Source of the DNA: Lachnospiraceae bacterium
Lineage (GTDB): Bacteria; Bacillota; Clostridia; Lachnospirales; Lachnospiraceae
Reading direction: 5' to 3'
Length of the DNA stretch: 50,296 nucleotides
NCBI GenBank assembly: GCA_017449075.1
Contig: JAFSKG010000039.1
Span: forward strand, 1 to 50,296
Of this stretch, positions 43,836-50,296 are shown one piece after another. Numbering within the stretch: the stretch's first letter is position 1; each line of letters begins with the position of its first letter. A model generated the notes under the pieces. That model searched no databases and had not been told where the DNA came from. It worked only from the letters and a program-made list of their open reading frames with translations. The position numbers and the translations under genes are program-made.

Positions 43836-45215
43836 ATGGCGGATAGAGTAAAAGTTAGAGAACAAGACCCAAAAGTTCGTGCAAAAAACTTTGATGAAGT
43901 ATGTTTTGGTTACAATGAAGATGAAGCAGCTTTAGAGGCAAGCAGATGTTTACATTGCAAAAATCCACAATGTGTGAAAGGTTGTCCAGTAGGACTTCAT
44001 ATACCAGAGTTTATTGCTGAGTTAAAAAATAAAAATTTTGAAGGCGCAATTTCTGAAATTCATAAATCAAGTTCACTTCCAGCAATCTGCGGAAGAGTAT
44101 GTCCACAAGAAACTCAGTGTGAAGCAAAGTGTGTGCTTGGCATAAAGGGTGAACCAGTTGCTATAGGAAAGCTAGAACGATTTATTGCTGACTATGCAAG
44201 AGAACATGGACTTGAAGATAATATAGAGATTAACAAGAATGGCAAGAAGGTTGCGGTAATTGGCTCTGGACCTGCAGGATTGTCGTGCGCTACTGACCTT
44301 GCTAAGCTTGGATATGATGTCACAATATTTGAAGCCCTACATACAGCAGGTGGAGTTTTGACCTATGGGATACCTGAGTTTCGTCTTCCAAAAGATGAAG
44401 TAGTAAAGGCAGAAGTTGAAAATGTAAAAAAACTTGGAGTTAAGATAGAAACTAATGTAATAGTTGGTAAGACAATTTCAATAGATAGCTTGAGAAATGA
44501 AGAAAAATTTGATGCTATATTTATAGGTTCAGGTGCAGGCCTTCCTATGTTTATGCATATACCTGGCGAAAATTCAAATGGAGTATTTTCGGCTAATGAG
44601 TTTTTAACTCGAGCAAATCTCATGAAGGGTTTTAGAGATGACTATGATACACCTATAAAAGTAGGTAAGAAAGTTATAGTAGTCGGTGGCGGAAATGTCG
44701 CAATGGATGCGGCGAGAACTGCTTTAAGACTTGGTGCAGAAACTCACATAGTTTATAGACGTTCTGAAAATGAATTACCTGCAAGACTTGAAGAAGTACA
44801 TCATGCAAAAGAAGAAGGAATAATCTTTGATACACTTTGTAATCCTGTAGAAATAATTGCAGATGAAAACGACAATGTCAAAGCCGTTAAACTGATAAGA
44901 ATGGAACTTGGTGAGCCGGATGAAAAAGGACGAAGAAGACCGGTTGAAATAAAAGGATCAGAATTTGATATAGATTGTGATATGGTAATAATGGCCTTAG
45001 GTACAACACCAAATCCAATGTTACCAAAAAATACTAAAGGACTTGAAACAGATAAAAAGGGATGTATTTTACATGATGAGGAAACTACTGCCACAAGTAT
45101 AGGTGGTATATTTGTAGGTGGGGATGCAGCGACGGGAGCAGCAACAGTTATACTTGCAATGGGAGCAGGTAAGAAGGCAGCAATTGGCATACACAATTAT
45201 TTAATGAATAAATAA
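43836..45215 (+). CDS. nfnB: NADH-dependent ferredoxin:NADP+ oxidoreductase, beta subunit (NfnB / GltD-like)
   Basis: I chose ATG at 43836, 1 base after the nfnA stop and behind GGAGG; an upstream in-frame ATG at 43788 lies inside nfnA. The 459 residues start with the GltD-type double [4Fe-4S] domain (CLHCKNPQCVKGCPVG, then CGRVCPQETQCEAKCVLG), followed by an FAD-binding Rossmann domain (VIGSGPAGLSCATDL near 137) and an NADP-binding one (VVGGGNVAMDAARTALR near 285), ending in IFVGGDAATGAATVILAMG. With NfnA and no gltB large subunit nearby, NADP-ferredoxin bifurcation is more likely than glutamate synthesis. The hydrogenase genes follow after 21 bases. Confidence 0.9.
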   Translation: MADRVKVREQDPKVRAKNFDEVCFGYNEDEAALEASRCLHCKNPQCVKGCPVGLHIPEFIAELKNKNFEGAISEIHKSSSLPAICGRVCPQETQCEAKCVLGIKGEPVAIGKLERFIADYAREHGLEDNIEINKNGKKVAVIGSGPAGLSCATDLAKLGYDVTIFEALHTAGGVLTYGIPEFRLPKDEVVKAEVENVKKLGVKIETNVIVGKTISIDSLRNEEKFDAIFIGSGAGLPMFMHIPGENSNGVFSANEFLTRANLMKGFRDDYDTPIKVGKKVIVVGGGNVAMDAARTALRLGAETHIVYRRSENELPARLEEVHHAKEEGIIFDTLCNPVEIIADENDNVKAVKLIRMELGEPDEKGRRRPVEIKGSEFDIDCDMVIMALGTTPNPMLPKNTKGLETDKKGCILHDEETTATSIGGIFVGGDAATGAATVILAMGAGKKAAIGIHNYLMNK

Positions 45216-45236
45216 ATATTAAGGAGGATATTTGCA

Positions 45237-45725
45237 ATGAGTAAGTCGTCTATAGCTTTTAGCGGCACTAAAGATCAAGAGAAACAGCTAAAGTCTTTTA
45301 TAAGTGCTCATAAAAGTGATCCGGGTCCACTTATAATGATTATGCAAGAAGCTCAAAAAATTTATGGTTACTTGCCAGAAGAAGTTCAACGTATTATCTC
45401 TAAGGAATTAAATATTCCTATGGAAAAAGTTTATGAGGTTGCAACTTTTTATGCGCAATTTAATTTAGTTCCAAGAGGTAAGTATCACATTTCAGTTTGT
45501 CTTGGCACGGCTTGCTATGTAAAAGGATCAGGAAAGATTCTTGAAGCGATTGAACAGCAGTTAAAGATTAAAAATGGAGAGTGCACTGCTGATAGAAAAT
45601 TCTCACTTGATTCATGTAGATGTCTTGGAGCCTGTGGACTTGCACCTGTAATGAAGGTAAACGAAGAAGTGTATGGCAAGCTTACTCCAGATATGGTTCC
45701 AAAGATATTAGCAGAGTTTAAATAG
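45237..45725 (+). CDS. hydC: [FeFe] hydrogenase thioredoxin-like [2Fe-2S] subunit (HydC/HndA, NuoE-like)
   Basis: A 162-residue NuoE-type subunit. Four cysteines for the [2Fe-2S] cluster are visible in SVCLGTACYVKG (near residue 85) and DSCRCLGACGLAP (near 123). The N-terminal helical part (IMIMQEAQKIYGYLPEEVQ) is also typical. It carries electrons between the flavin subunit and the rest of the complex. ATG at 45237 follows an AAGGAGG site. It stands 11 bases before the flavin subunit gene. The order C-B-A is common in clostridial trimeric hydrogenases. Confidence 0.94.
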   Translation: MSKSSIAFSGTKDQEKQLKSFISAHKSDPGPLIMIMQEAQKIYGYLPEEVQRIISKELNIPMEKVYEVATFYAQFNLVPRGKYHISVCLGTACYVKGSGKILEAIEQQLKIKNGECTADRKFSLDSCRCLGACGLAPVMKVNEEVYGKLTPDMVPKILAEFK

Positions 45726-45737
45726 GAGGGAATTTAT

Positions 45738-47612
45738 ATGACGATTGAAAAATTAAATCAGATAAAAGAAAAATTTGCTCCTATAGTTGAGCAAAGGCTA
45801 CACGAAAATATTCATCCGTGTAAGGATGGCAAGAGAATAATTTCTCTTTGCGCCGGCACTGGATGCCAGTCTTCTAAATCGCTTGTTATTAAAGACAAGT
45901 TTATAGAAGTGTTGAAAGATAGAAAGGCACTTGATAAGGTGACTATTGTCACTACAGGTTGTCATGGTCTCTGTGCTCTTGGTCCTATCATGCAAGTTTA
46001 TCCTGAAGGTATATTTTATACTGGTGTTAAACCTGAGGATGTTGAAAGAATAGTGGATGAGCATATACTAGGCGGAAATCCTGTTAAGGACTTAGTTTAT
46101 AGTGAAACAATAAAAGGCGATAAGTTTGTATCGGTAGAAGACACCAATTTCTTTAAGAAACAAAAGAGAATTGCACTTCAAAACTGTGGAATCATTGACC
46201 CGGAAAAAATTGATGAGTACATTGGAACAGGTGGATATCAAGCACTGTACAAAGTTCTCACAAGTATGGATCCTGATTCAGTTATAAAAGAAGTATTAGA
46301 CTCTGGTCTTCGTGGTCGTGGTGGTGCTGGCTTCCCAACAGGTAAGAAATGGGCACTTGCTCGCCCAAATAAAGCAGATCAAAAGTATGTAGCATGTAAT
46401 GCAGATGAAGGCGACCCTGGTGCATTCATGGATAGATCAATTCTTGAAGGAGACCCACATTGTATCTTAGAAGCTATGGCGATAGCGGGATATTCAATTG
46501 ATGCTACTAAAGGATTTATATATGTTCGTGCAGAATATCCTATAGCAGTTGATAGATTAAATATTGCAATTGCTCAGGCTCGTGAATATGGATTACTTGG
46601 CAAAAATATTTTTGGTACAGGTTTTGATTTTGATATAGAACTTCGTCTTGGTGCTGGAGCATTTGTATGTGGTGAAGAGACAGCACTCATGGCAAGTATA
46701 GAAGGAAAACGTGGTGAGCCACATGCTAGACCACCATTCCCTGCATTAAAAGGTCTATTTGATAAGCCAACAGTTTTAAATAATGTTGAGACTTATGCTA
46801 ATATCCCTAAAATAATTAATAATGGTGCTAAGTGGTTTAAATCTATGGGAACACCTACATCACCTGGTACAAAAGTTTTTGCACTTGGTGGAAAAGTTCA
46901 TAATGTAGGACTCGTAGAAGTACCTATGGGAATAACACTCAGAGAAGTTATAGAAGACATAGGTGGTGGCATACCAGGTGGCAAGAAGTTTAAAGCAGCT
47001 CAGACTGGAGGACCATCAGGTGGATGTATTTCTGCTGAAAATCTTGATGTAAAAATTGATTATGATAACCTTACAAAGATAGGTTCTATGATGGGATCAG
47101 GTGGTCTCATTGTAATGGATGAGACTGATTGTATGGTTGACATTGCAAAGTTTTATATGACATTTATCGCTGAAGAGTCTTGTGGCAAGTGTACTCCTTG
47201 TCGTATAGGTACAAAGAGAATGCTTGAAACACTTGAGAGAATTACTGAAGGAAAAGGTGAAGAAAAAGATTTAGTTGAACTTGAAGAGTTAGCTGGCTAC
47301 ATAAAAGATAATGCTCTCTGTGGACTTGGACAAACTGCACCAAATCCAATTCTCTCTACAATGAAAAACTTTAGGAAAGAATACATAGAGCATATTAAAG
47401 AGAAAAAATGTTCTGCTGGTGTTTGTAAGAAGTTATTACAATATAAGATTGACGCTGATAAGTGTAAAGGTTGTACGCTCTGTGCAAGAAATTGTCCAGT
47501 AAACTGTATAACCGGTACACTTAAGATGCCACATGTAATCGATCAAAGTAAATGTATCAAGTGTGGAACTTGCTTTACTAATTGTAAGTTCGGCGCAATA
47601 ACTAAAGGATAG
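45738..47612 (+). CDS. hydB: [FeFe] hydrogenase NAD(H)-binding flavoprotein subunit (HydB/HndC, NuoF-like)
   Basis: A 624-residue subunit. An N-terminal thioredoxin-like [2Fe-2S] domain (CAGTGCQSSKS, then TTGCHGLCALGP) precedes the NuoF core: GRGGAGFPTGKKW (FMN/NADH site, near residue 196), CNADEGDPGAFMDR, GEETALMASIEGKRGEPHARPP near 312, and the [4Fe-4S] motif SCGKCTPCRIGTKRM near 483. A C-terminal 2x[4Fe-4S] ferredoxin domain follows (CKGCTLCARNCPVNC, CIKCGTCFTNCKFGA). It oxidises or reduces NAD(H) and, in bifurcating enzymes, also handles ferredoxin. ATG at 45738 follows AGGAGGG. It lies 12 bases before hydA. Confidence 0.96.
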   Translation: MTIEKLNQIKEKFAPIVEQRLHENIHPCKDGKRIISLCAGTGCQSSKSLVIKDKFIEVLKDRKALDKVTIVTTGCHGLCALGPIMQVYPEGIFYTGVKPEDVERIVDEHILGGNPVKDLVYSETIKGDKFVSVEDTNFFKKQKRIALQNCGIIDPEKIDEYIGTGGYQALYKVLTSMDPDSVIKEVLDSGLRGRGGAGFPTGKKWALARPNKADQKYVACNADEGDPGAFMDRSILEGDPHCILEAMAIAGYSIDATKGFIYVRAEYPIAVDRLNIAIAQAREYGLLGKNIFGTGFDFDIELRLGAGAFVCGEETALMASIEGKRGEPHARPPFPALKGLFDKPTVLNNVETYANIPKIINNGAKWFKSMGTPTSPGTKVFALGGKVHNVGLVEVPMGITLREVIEDIGGGIPGGKKFKAAQTGGPSGGCISAENLDVKIDYDNLTKIGSMMGSGGLIVMDETDCMVDIAKFYMTFIAEESCGKCTPCRIGTKRMLETLERITEGKGEEKDLVELEELAGYIKDNALCGLGQTAPNPILSTMKNFRKEYIEHIKEKKCSAGVCKKLLQYKIDADKCKGCTLCARNCPVNCITGTLKMPHVIDQSKCIKCGTCFTNCKFGAITKG

Positions 47613-47624
47613 GAGGTAGAGGAG

Positions 47625-49499
47625 ATGAAGAAAACAACGAAGAAAATTGTTGCTAAGAAAACTACTAAGAAAGTTGTTGCAAAAGCAGAAACTACAAAAG
47701 CAAAAGCTACAAAGTCAACTACTAAAAAAGTAGATAGCAAGGTTCAAAATAAAATGTTAAACATCAAAATCAATGGTGTAGACTATAAGGCTCCTGCTGG
47801 TTCAACTATCCTTGATGCATGTAGGCTCGCAAATATTGAAATACCTACATTATGCTTTTTGAAAGATATAAATGAAATAGCAGCTTGCCGTATATGTATG
47901 GTTGAAGTTAAAAATGCAAGGTCACTTGTAGCAGCCTGCGTATATCCTATAAATGAAGGAATAGAGATATTTACAAATACAAAAAGAGTAGTTGAGTCAA
48001 GAAAGAAAACTATAGAACTTATACTTTCAAATCACAGAATGGATTGCTTGTCATGCGTTCGCTCTGGAAACTGTGAACTTCTTGCACTTGCTCGCGCAAA
48101 TGGAGTTGATGATACAAAATATCAAGGTGCTAAAACACCTACTAAGATTGACGATTCTGCAGTTCATCTTATAAGGGATAATTCAAAGTGTGTACTTTGC
48201 CGTAGATGTATAGCAGTATGTTCTAAATATCAGTCAGTTGGAGTTATAGGTACAAATAACAGAGGATTTAAGACTATTGTAGGTAGCCAATTTGATATAC
48301 CACTTGGCGAGACTTCTTGTGTGCACTGCGGACAATGTATTAATGTCTGTCCTGTTGGAGCACTTTATGAGAAGTCAGATGCTGACAAAGTGCTTGATGC
48401 AATAAGAGATCCTGAAAAGTTTGTAGTAGTACAAACTGCACCAGCAGTTCGTGCAACTATAGCAGAAGAGTTTGGTGCACCTATAGGAACCAATGGAGAA
48501 GGTAAGATGGTTGCAGCTCTAAGAAGAATCGGATTTGACAAAGTATTTGATACAGACTTTGCTGCAGACCTCACTATTATGGAAGAAGGAACAGAACTTA
48601 TAGAGAGAATCAAGTCAAAGAAGGCAGTTCTTCCTATGATTACTTCATGTAGTCCAGGGTGGATTAAGTTTATAGAAAACTATTATCCAGATTTATTACC
48701 ACATCTATCAACTTGTAAGTCACCTCAACAGATGTTTGGTGCTACACTTAAGACTTATTATGCACATAAAAATAAGATAGATCCAAAGAAAATAGTTTCA
48801 GTTTCTGTTATGCCATGTACTGCAAAGAAATTTGAGATTCATAGAGAAGACCAGTCAGCAGCTGGAAAAGGCATGCCAGACCTTGATTATACTATGACTA
48901 CAAGAGAACTTGCTCGTATGATTAAAAAACTTGGAATCGATTGGAACTCATTACCTGAAGAAGAATTTGATAGTCCAATGGGAACTGATACAGGTGCAGC
49001 TGTAATCTTTGGAGCATCTGGTGGAGTTATGGAAGCAGCACTTAGAACTGCAGCTGAAGTTCTTGCAGGTAAGAAGATGAAATCACTTGATTATAAAGAA
49101 GTTCGTGGCATGAAAGGAATAAAGGAAGCATCTTATACTATAAAGAAAGGTCTCACAGTAAAAGTTGCTGTAGCATCAGGAACTGCAAATGCAAGAGTAT
49201 TACTTGATGCTATAAGAGAAGGAAAGGCAGATTATCAATTTATTGAAATCATGTGTTGTCCAGGCGGATGTATAAATGGTGGAGGACAACCACAAGTTTC
49301 TGCTCATATAAGAAATACAGTCGATTTTAGACAAAAGAGAGCAGAAGTTTTATATAAACAAGATAAGAGTATGAAACTTAGAAAGTCGCATGAAAATCCA
49401 GACATACAAAAACTCTACAAAGAGTGGTTTGGAAAACCAGGTTCTGAGAAAGCGCATCATGCACTTCATACATCATATGTAAAGAGAGACTGGACTTAA
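47625..49499 (+). CDS. hydA: [FeFe] hydrogenase catalytic subunit, with a Lys-rich N-terminal tail
   Basis: A 624-residue catalytic subunit. The first 40 or so residues are a Lys/Thr/Ala tail (KKTTKKIVAKKTTKKVVAKA and similar) not part of the family core. Next come a [2Fe-2S] domain (DACRLANIEIPTLCFL, AACRICMVEV), a His-ligated [4Fe-4S] (HRMDCLSCVRSGNCEL), two [4Fe-4S] motifs (CVLCRRCIAVC, CVHCGQCINVC) and the H-cluster domain: L1 TSCSPGW (Cys342), L2 MPCTAKKFE, and L3 IMCCPGGCINGGGQP. The small-subunit region lies at the end. It makes or takes up H2. L1 has Ser where many enzymes have a second Cys. ATG at 47625 follows AGGAGG and GAGGAG. The maturases HydEFG are not in the window. Confidence 0.96.
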   Translation: MKKTTKKIVAKKTTKKVVAKAETTKAKATKSTTKKVDSKVQNKMLNIKINGVDYKAPAGSTILDACRLANIEIPTLCFLKDINEIAACRICMVEVKNARSLVAACVYPINEGIEIFTNTKRVVESRKKTIELILSNHRMDCLSCVRSGNCELLALARANGVDDTKYQGAKTPTKIDDSAVHLIRDNSKCVLCRRCIAVCSKYQSVGVIGTNNRGFKTIVGSQFDIPLGETSCVHCGQCINVCPVGALYEKSDADKVLDAIRDPEKFVVVQTAPAVRATIAEEFGAPIGTNGEGKMVAALRRIGFDKVFDTDFAADLTIMEEGTELIERIKSKKAVLPMITSCSPGWIKFIENYYPDLLPHLSTCKSPQQMFGATLKTYYAHKNKIDPKKIVSVSVMPCTAKKFEIHREDQSAAGKGMPDLDYTMTTRELARMIKKLGIDWNSLPEEEFDSPMGTDTGAAVIFGASGGVMEAALRTAAEVLAGKKMKSLDYKEVRGMKGIKEASYTIKKGLTVKVAVASGTANARVLLDAIREGKADYQFIEIMCCPGGCINGGGQPQVSAHIRNTVDFRQKRAEVLYKQDKSMKLRKSHENPDIQKLYKEWFGKPGSEKAHHALHTSYVKRDWT

Positions 49500-49530
49500 T
49501 AAAAATGTAGGGGCGGATATCATCCGCCCC
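49499..49530 (+). repeat. Palindromic repeat, copy E, after hydA; may act as terminator
   Basis: GGGGCGGAT-ATC-ATCCGCCCC (49510-49530) forms a perfect 9-base-pair stem followed by TTTAAATT. Its first 31 bases equal 27445-27475 exactly. It begins at the last base of the hydA stop codon, so it may also end that operon's transcript. Confidence 0.85.
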
Positions 49531-49608
49531 TTTAAATTGTTTGAAAAAATGCTACTGCTAATTTTAATTACAAAAACAGGACTAAAAGTTAATATGGTTA
49601 TCATTTTA

Positions 49609-49637
49609 TTGCTAAAAATTGCTATTTATTGTATAGC
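49609..49637 (+). promoter_or_regulatory. Possible promoter of the 19-residue peptide gene
   Basis: TTGCTA (49609-49614) and TATAGC (49632-49637) with a 17-base spacer lie 63 bases before the small start codon. Both boxes have mismatches. The 49531-49608 stretch shows only AT-rich sequence. Confidence 0.35.
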
Positions 49638-49700
49638 ATAGTTATTAGTTTAAAATAATTAAAATGTTTTTTGATAAAGTAATAAAGGAGGTTTGTGACT

Positions 49701-49760
49701 ATGAGCATATCAGATATTGTAGAACAAGCAAAAAAATGTATAAAAAAGGTTGTTCGTTGA
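49701..49760 (+). CDS. Possible 19-residue peptide gene
   Basis: ATG at 49701 follows a very strong AAAGGAGG site at 49684-49691, and the frame closes with TGA at 49758-49760. The peptide MSISDIVEQAKKCIKKVVR would be a short amphipathic helix with a cationic second half and one cysteine. It could be a small membrane-active or signalling peptide, or the leader peptide of the gene that follows 55 bases later. I recognise no family. The strong ribosome binding site is the main evidence that it is translated. Confidence 0.5.
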   Translation: MSISDIVEQAKKCIKKVVR

Positions 49761-49785
49761 TAAATAGGTTAATTTTTGATAAAAT
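49757..49785 (+). promoter_or_regulatory. Promoter of the last, partial gene
   Basis: TTGATA (49757-49762) and TAAAAT (49780-49785) with a 17-base spacer lie 30 bases before ATG at 49816. The -35 overlaps the stop of the small peptide gene. Confidence 0.55.
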
Positions 49786-49815
49786 AATCGTAGCGGAGAA
49801 AGTAAAGGGGATTAT

Positions 49816-50296
49816 ATGATGAATGAGAATAATAACATACGAAAATTTTTAAGTAAAAATTCATTATTGGAGCGTCGCTTAAAAAATGAAGTCCTAGAGG
49901 ACGGGATTGCTTATATTCCTTGCCGTGTAGAGAATATGGAAGATATTATAAGTAGATATAGTGTTAGGGGGTGTGAGAGTCTTAACTCAGAGTTTGCGGA
50001 TTATATAATGAGTTTTGTTGAGTGTATTCCGATACAGTATCCTATTGTTCTAGAGATATATGGCTCGAAATTTACTGAGGAGGAAAAAAATATCATTATT
50101 GACACAATTGCCTCAGACGGAGACTATCAACTTGGCCGAACCATACAAGAAAATAGACATCACCGACTGGTTTTTATTGAAATGGTAGTAGGTACTGTTG
50201 TTTCAGGTTTACTTATTACATTGATAGGGCAATATATTGGAGGAATCCCACGAGAATTTTTCTATGTCTTATTCTACTTATTTGCAGATTCTTTTG
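49816..50296 (+). CDS. Unrecognised membrane protein (3' partial)
   Basis: ATG at 49816 (or the adjacent ATG at 49819) follows AAAGGGG and the frame stays open to the right edge, about 160 residues. The first 120 or so are soluble and charged (IRKFLSKNSLLERRL, GIAYIPCRVENMEDII, PIVLEIYGSKFTEEEK). A membrane segment follows (FIEMVVGTVVSGLLITLIG) and a second hydrophobic run (EFFYVLFYLFADSF) reaches the edge. I do not recognise the family. It is separated from hydA by about 320 bases that hold the repeat, a possible peptide gene and two promoter-like sites, so it is a separate unit. Confidence 0.75.
   Translation, partial: MMNENNNIRKFLSKNSLLERRLKNEVLEDGIAYIPCRVENMEDIISRYSVRGCESLNSEFADYIMSFVECIPIQYPIVLEIYGSKFTEEEKNIIIDTIASDGDYQLGRTIQENRHHRLVFIEMVVGTVVSGLLITLIGQYIGGIPREFFYVLFYLFADSF

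Noticed and set aside
43836-45215. Assignment as the small subunit of glutamate synthase
   Set aside because: There is no large subunit nearby and it is paired with an NfnA-like gene, so the Nfn reading fits better.

Overview
The window is AT-rich, densely packed, and every supported gene is on the + strand. The gene set points to an obligately anaerobic, low-GC member of the Clostridia, most like a Lachnospiraceae-type gut or oral organism: a biotin-dependent sodium-pump decarboxylase, a trimeric [FeFe] hydrogenase with NfnAB, molybdenum hydroxylase subunits, SpoIIE-type partner switching, a compact peptide-aldehyde NRPS and remnants of cell-wall-binding repeat proteins. The placement is an inference from gene content, not from a marker gene.

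Region 1 (1-12209) looks like a catabolic island. It holds the biotin carrier (broken by the left edge) and beta subunit of a Na+-translocating decarboxylase, an amidase-signature hydrolase, an FdrA/AllF-like protein, a 57-residue FdrA-domain protein, a DUF1116/AllG-like protein and a metal-dependent cyclase-family hydrolase. A terminator-like hairpin follows, then the three subunits of a xanthine-dehydrogenase-type molybdenum hydroxylase and a UraA-type uracil permease. Read together, these fit an anaerobic oxidative pyrimidine pathway: uracil to barbiturate, ureidomalonate, malonamate plus carbamoyl phosphate, malonate, then decarboxylation coupled to Na+ export. Each enzyme is a recognisable family; the assembled pathway is my hypothesis and the main discovery candidate here.

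Region 2 (12210-23817) holds a lipoprotein, then a tight operon of a STAS anti-sigma-factor antagonist, a membrane SpoIIE phosphatase fused to an RsbW-like ATPase domain, a 2255-residue NRPS (partial C-A-T-C-A-T-reductase) and an Sfp-type phosphopantetheinyl transferase. The NRPS layout matches the AusA/gut dipeptide-aldehyde (pyrazinone) type. Regulator and synthetase lying in one operon is notable.

Region 3 (23850-28980) is an arginine module: an ABC amino-acid importer (binding lipoprotein, permease, ATPase) followed by argG and argH. It is driven by a near-consensus promoter with an ARG-box-like operator placed just after the -10.

Region 4 (29068-42626) is mostly housekeeping: a TSCPD protein, a class I glutamine amidotransferase-like lipoprotein, typA/bipA, a small membrane protein, a MATE exporter, a YebC-family protein, UDP-galactopyranose mutase, a secreted repeat protein, yajC, a HerA-like ATPase, pfkA, a small unknown, a DusB-type enzyme and an aspartate-type aminotransferase. 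A decayed cell-wall-binding repeat fragment lies at 42647-42769.

Region 5 (42878-49530) is a five-gene redox operon, nfnA-nfnB-hydC-hydB-hydA, with a lysine-rich extension on HydA. The right edge holds a possible 19-residue peptide gene and the start of an unrecognised membrane protein.

A family of short GC-rich palindromic repeats (cores of the form GGGCGGAT-N3-ATCCGCCC or GGGCGAG..CGAGCCC) sits in at least five intergenic gaps. I saw no tRNA, rRNA, CRISPR array, transposase or phage gene.
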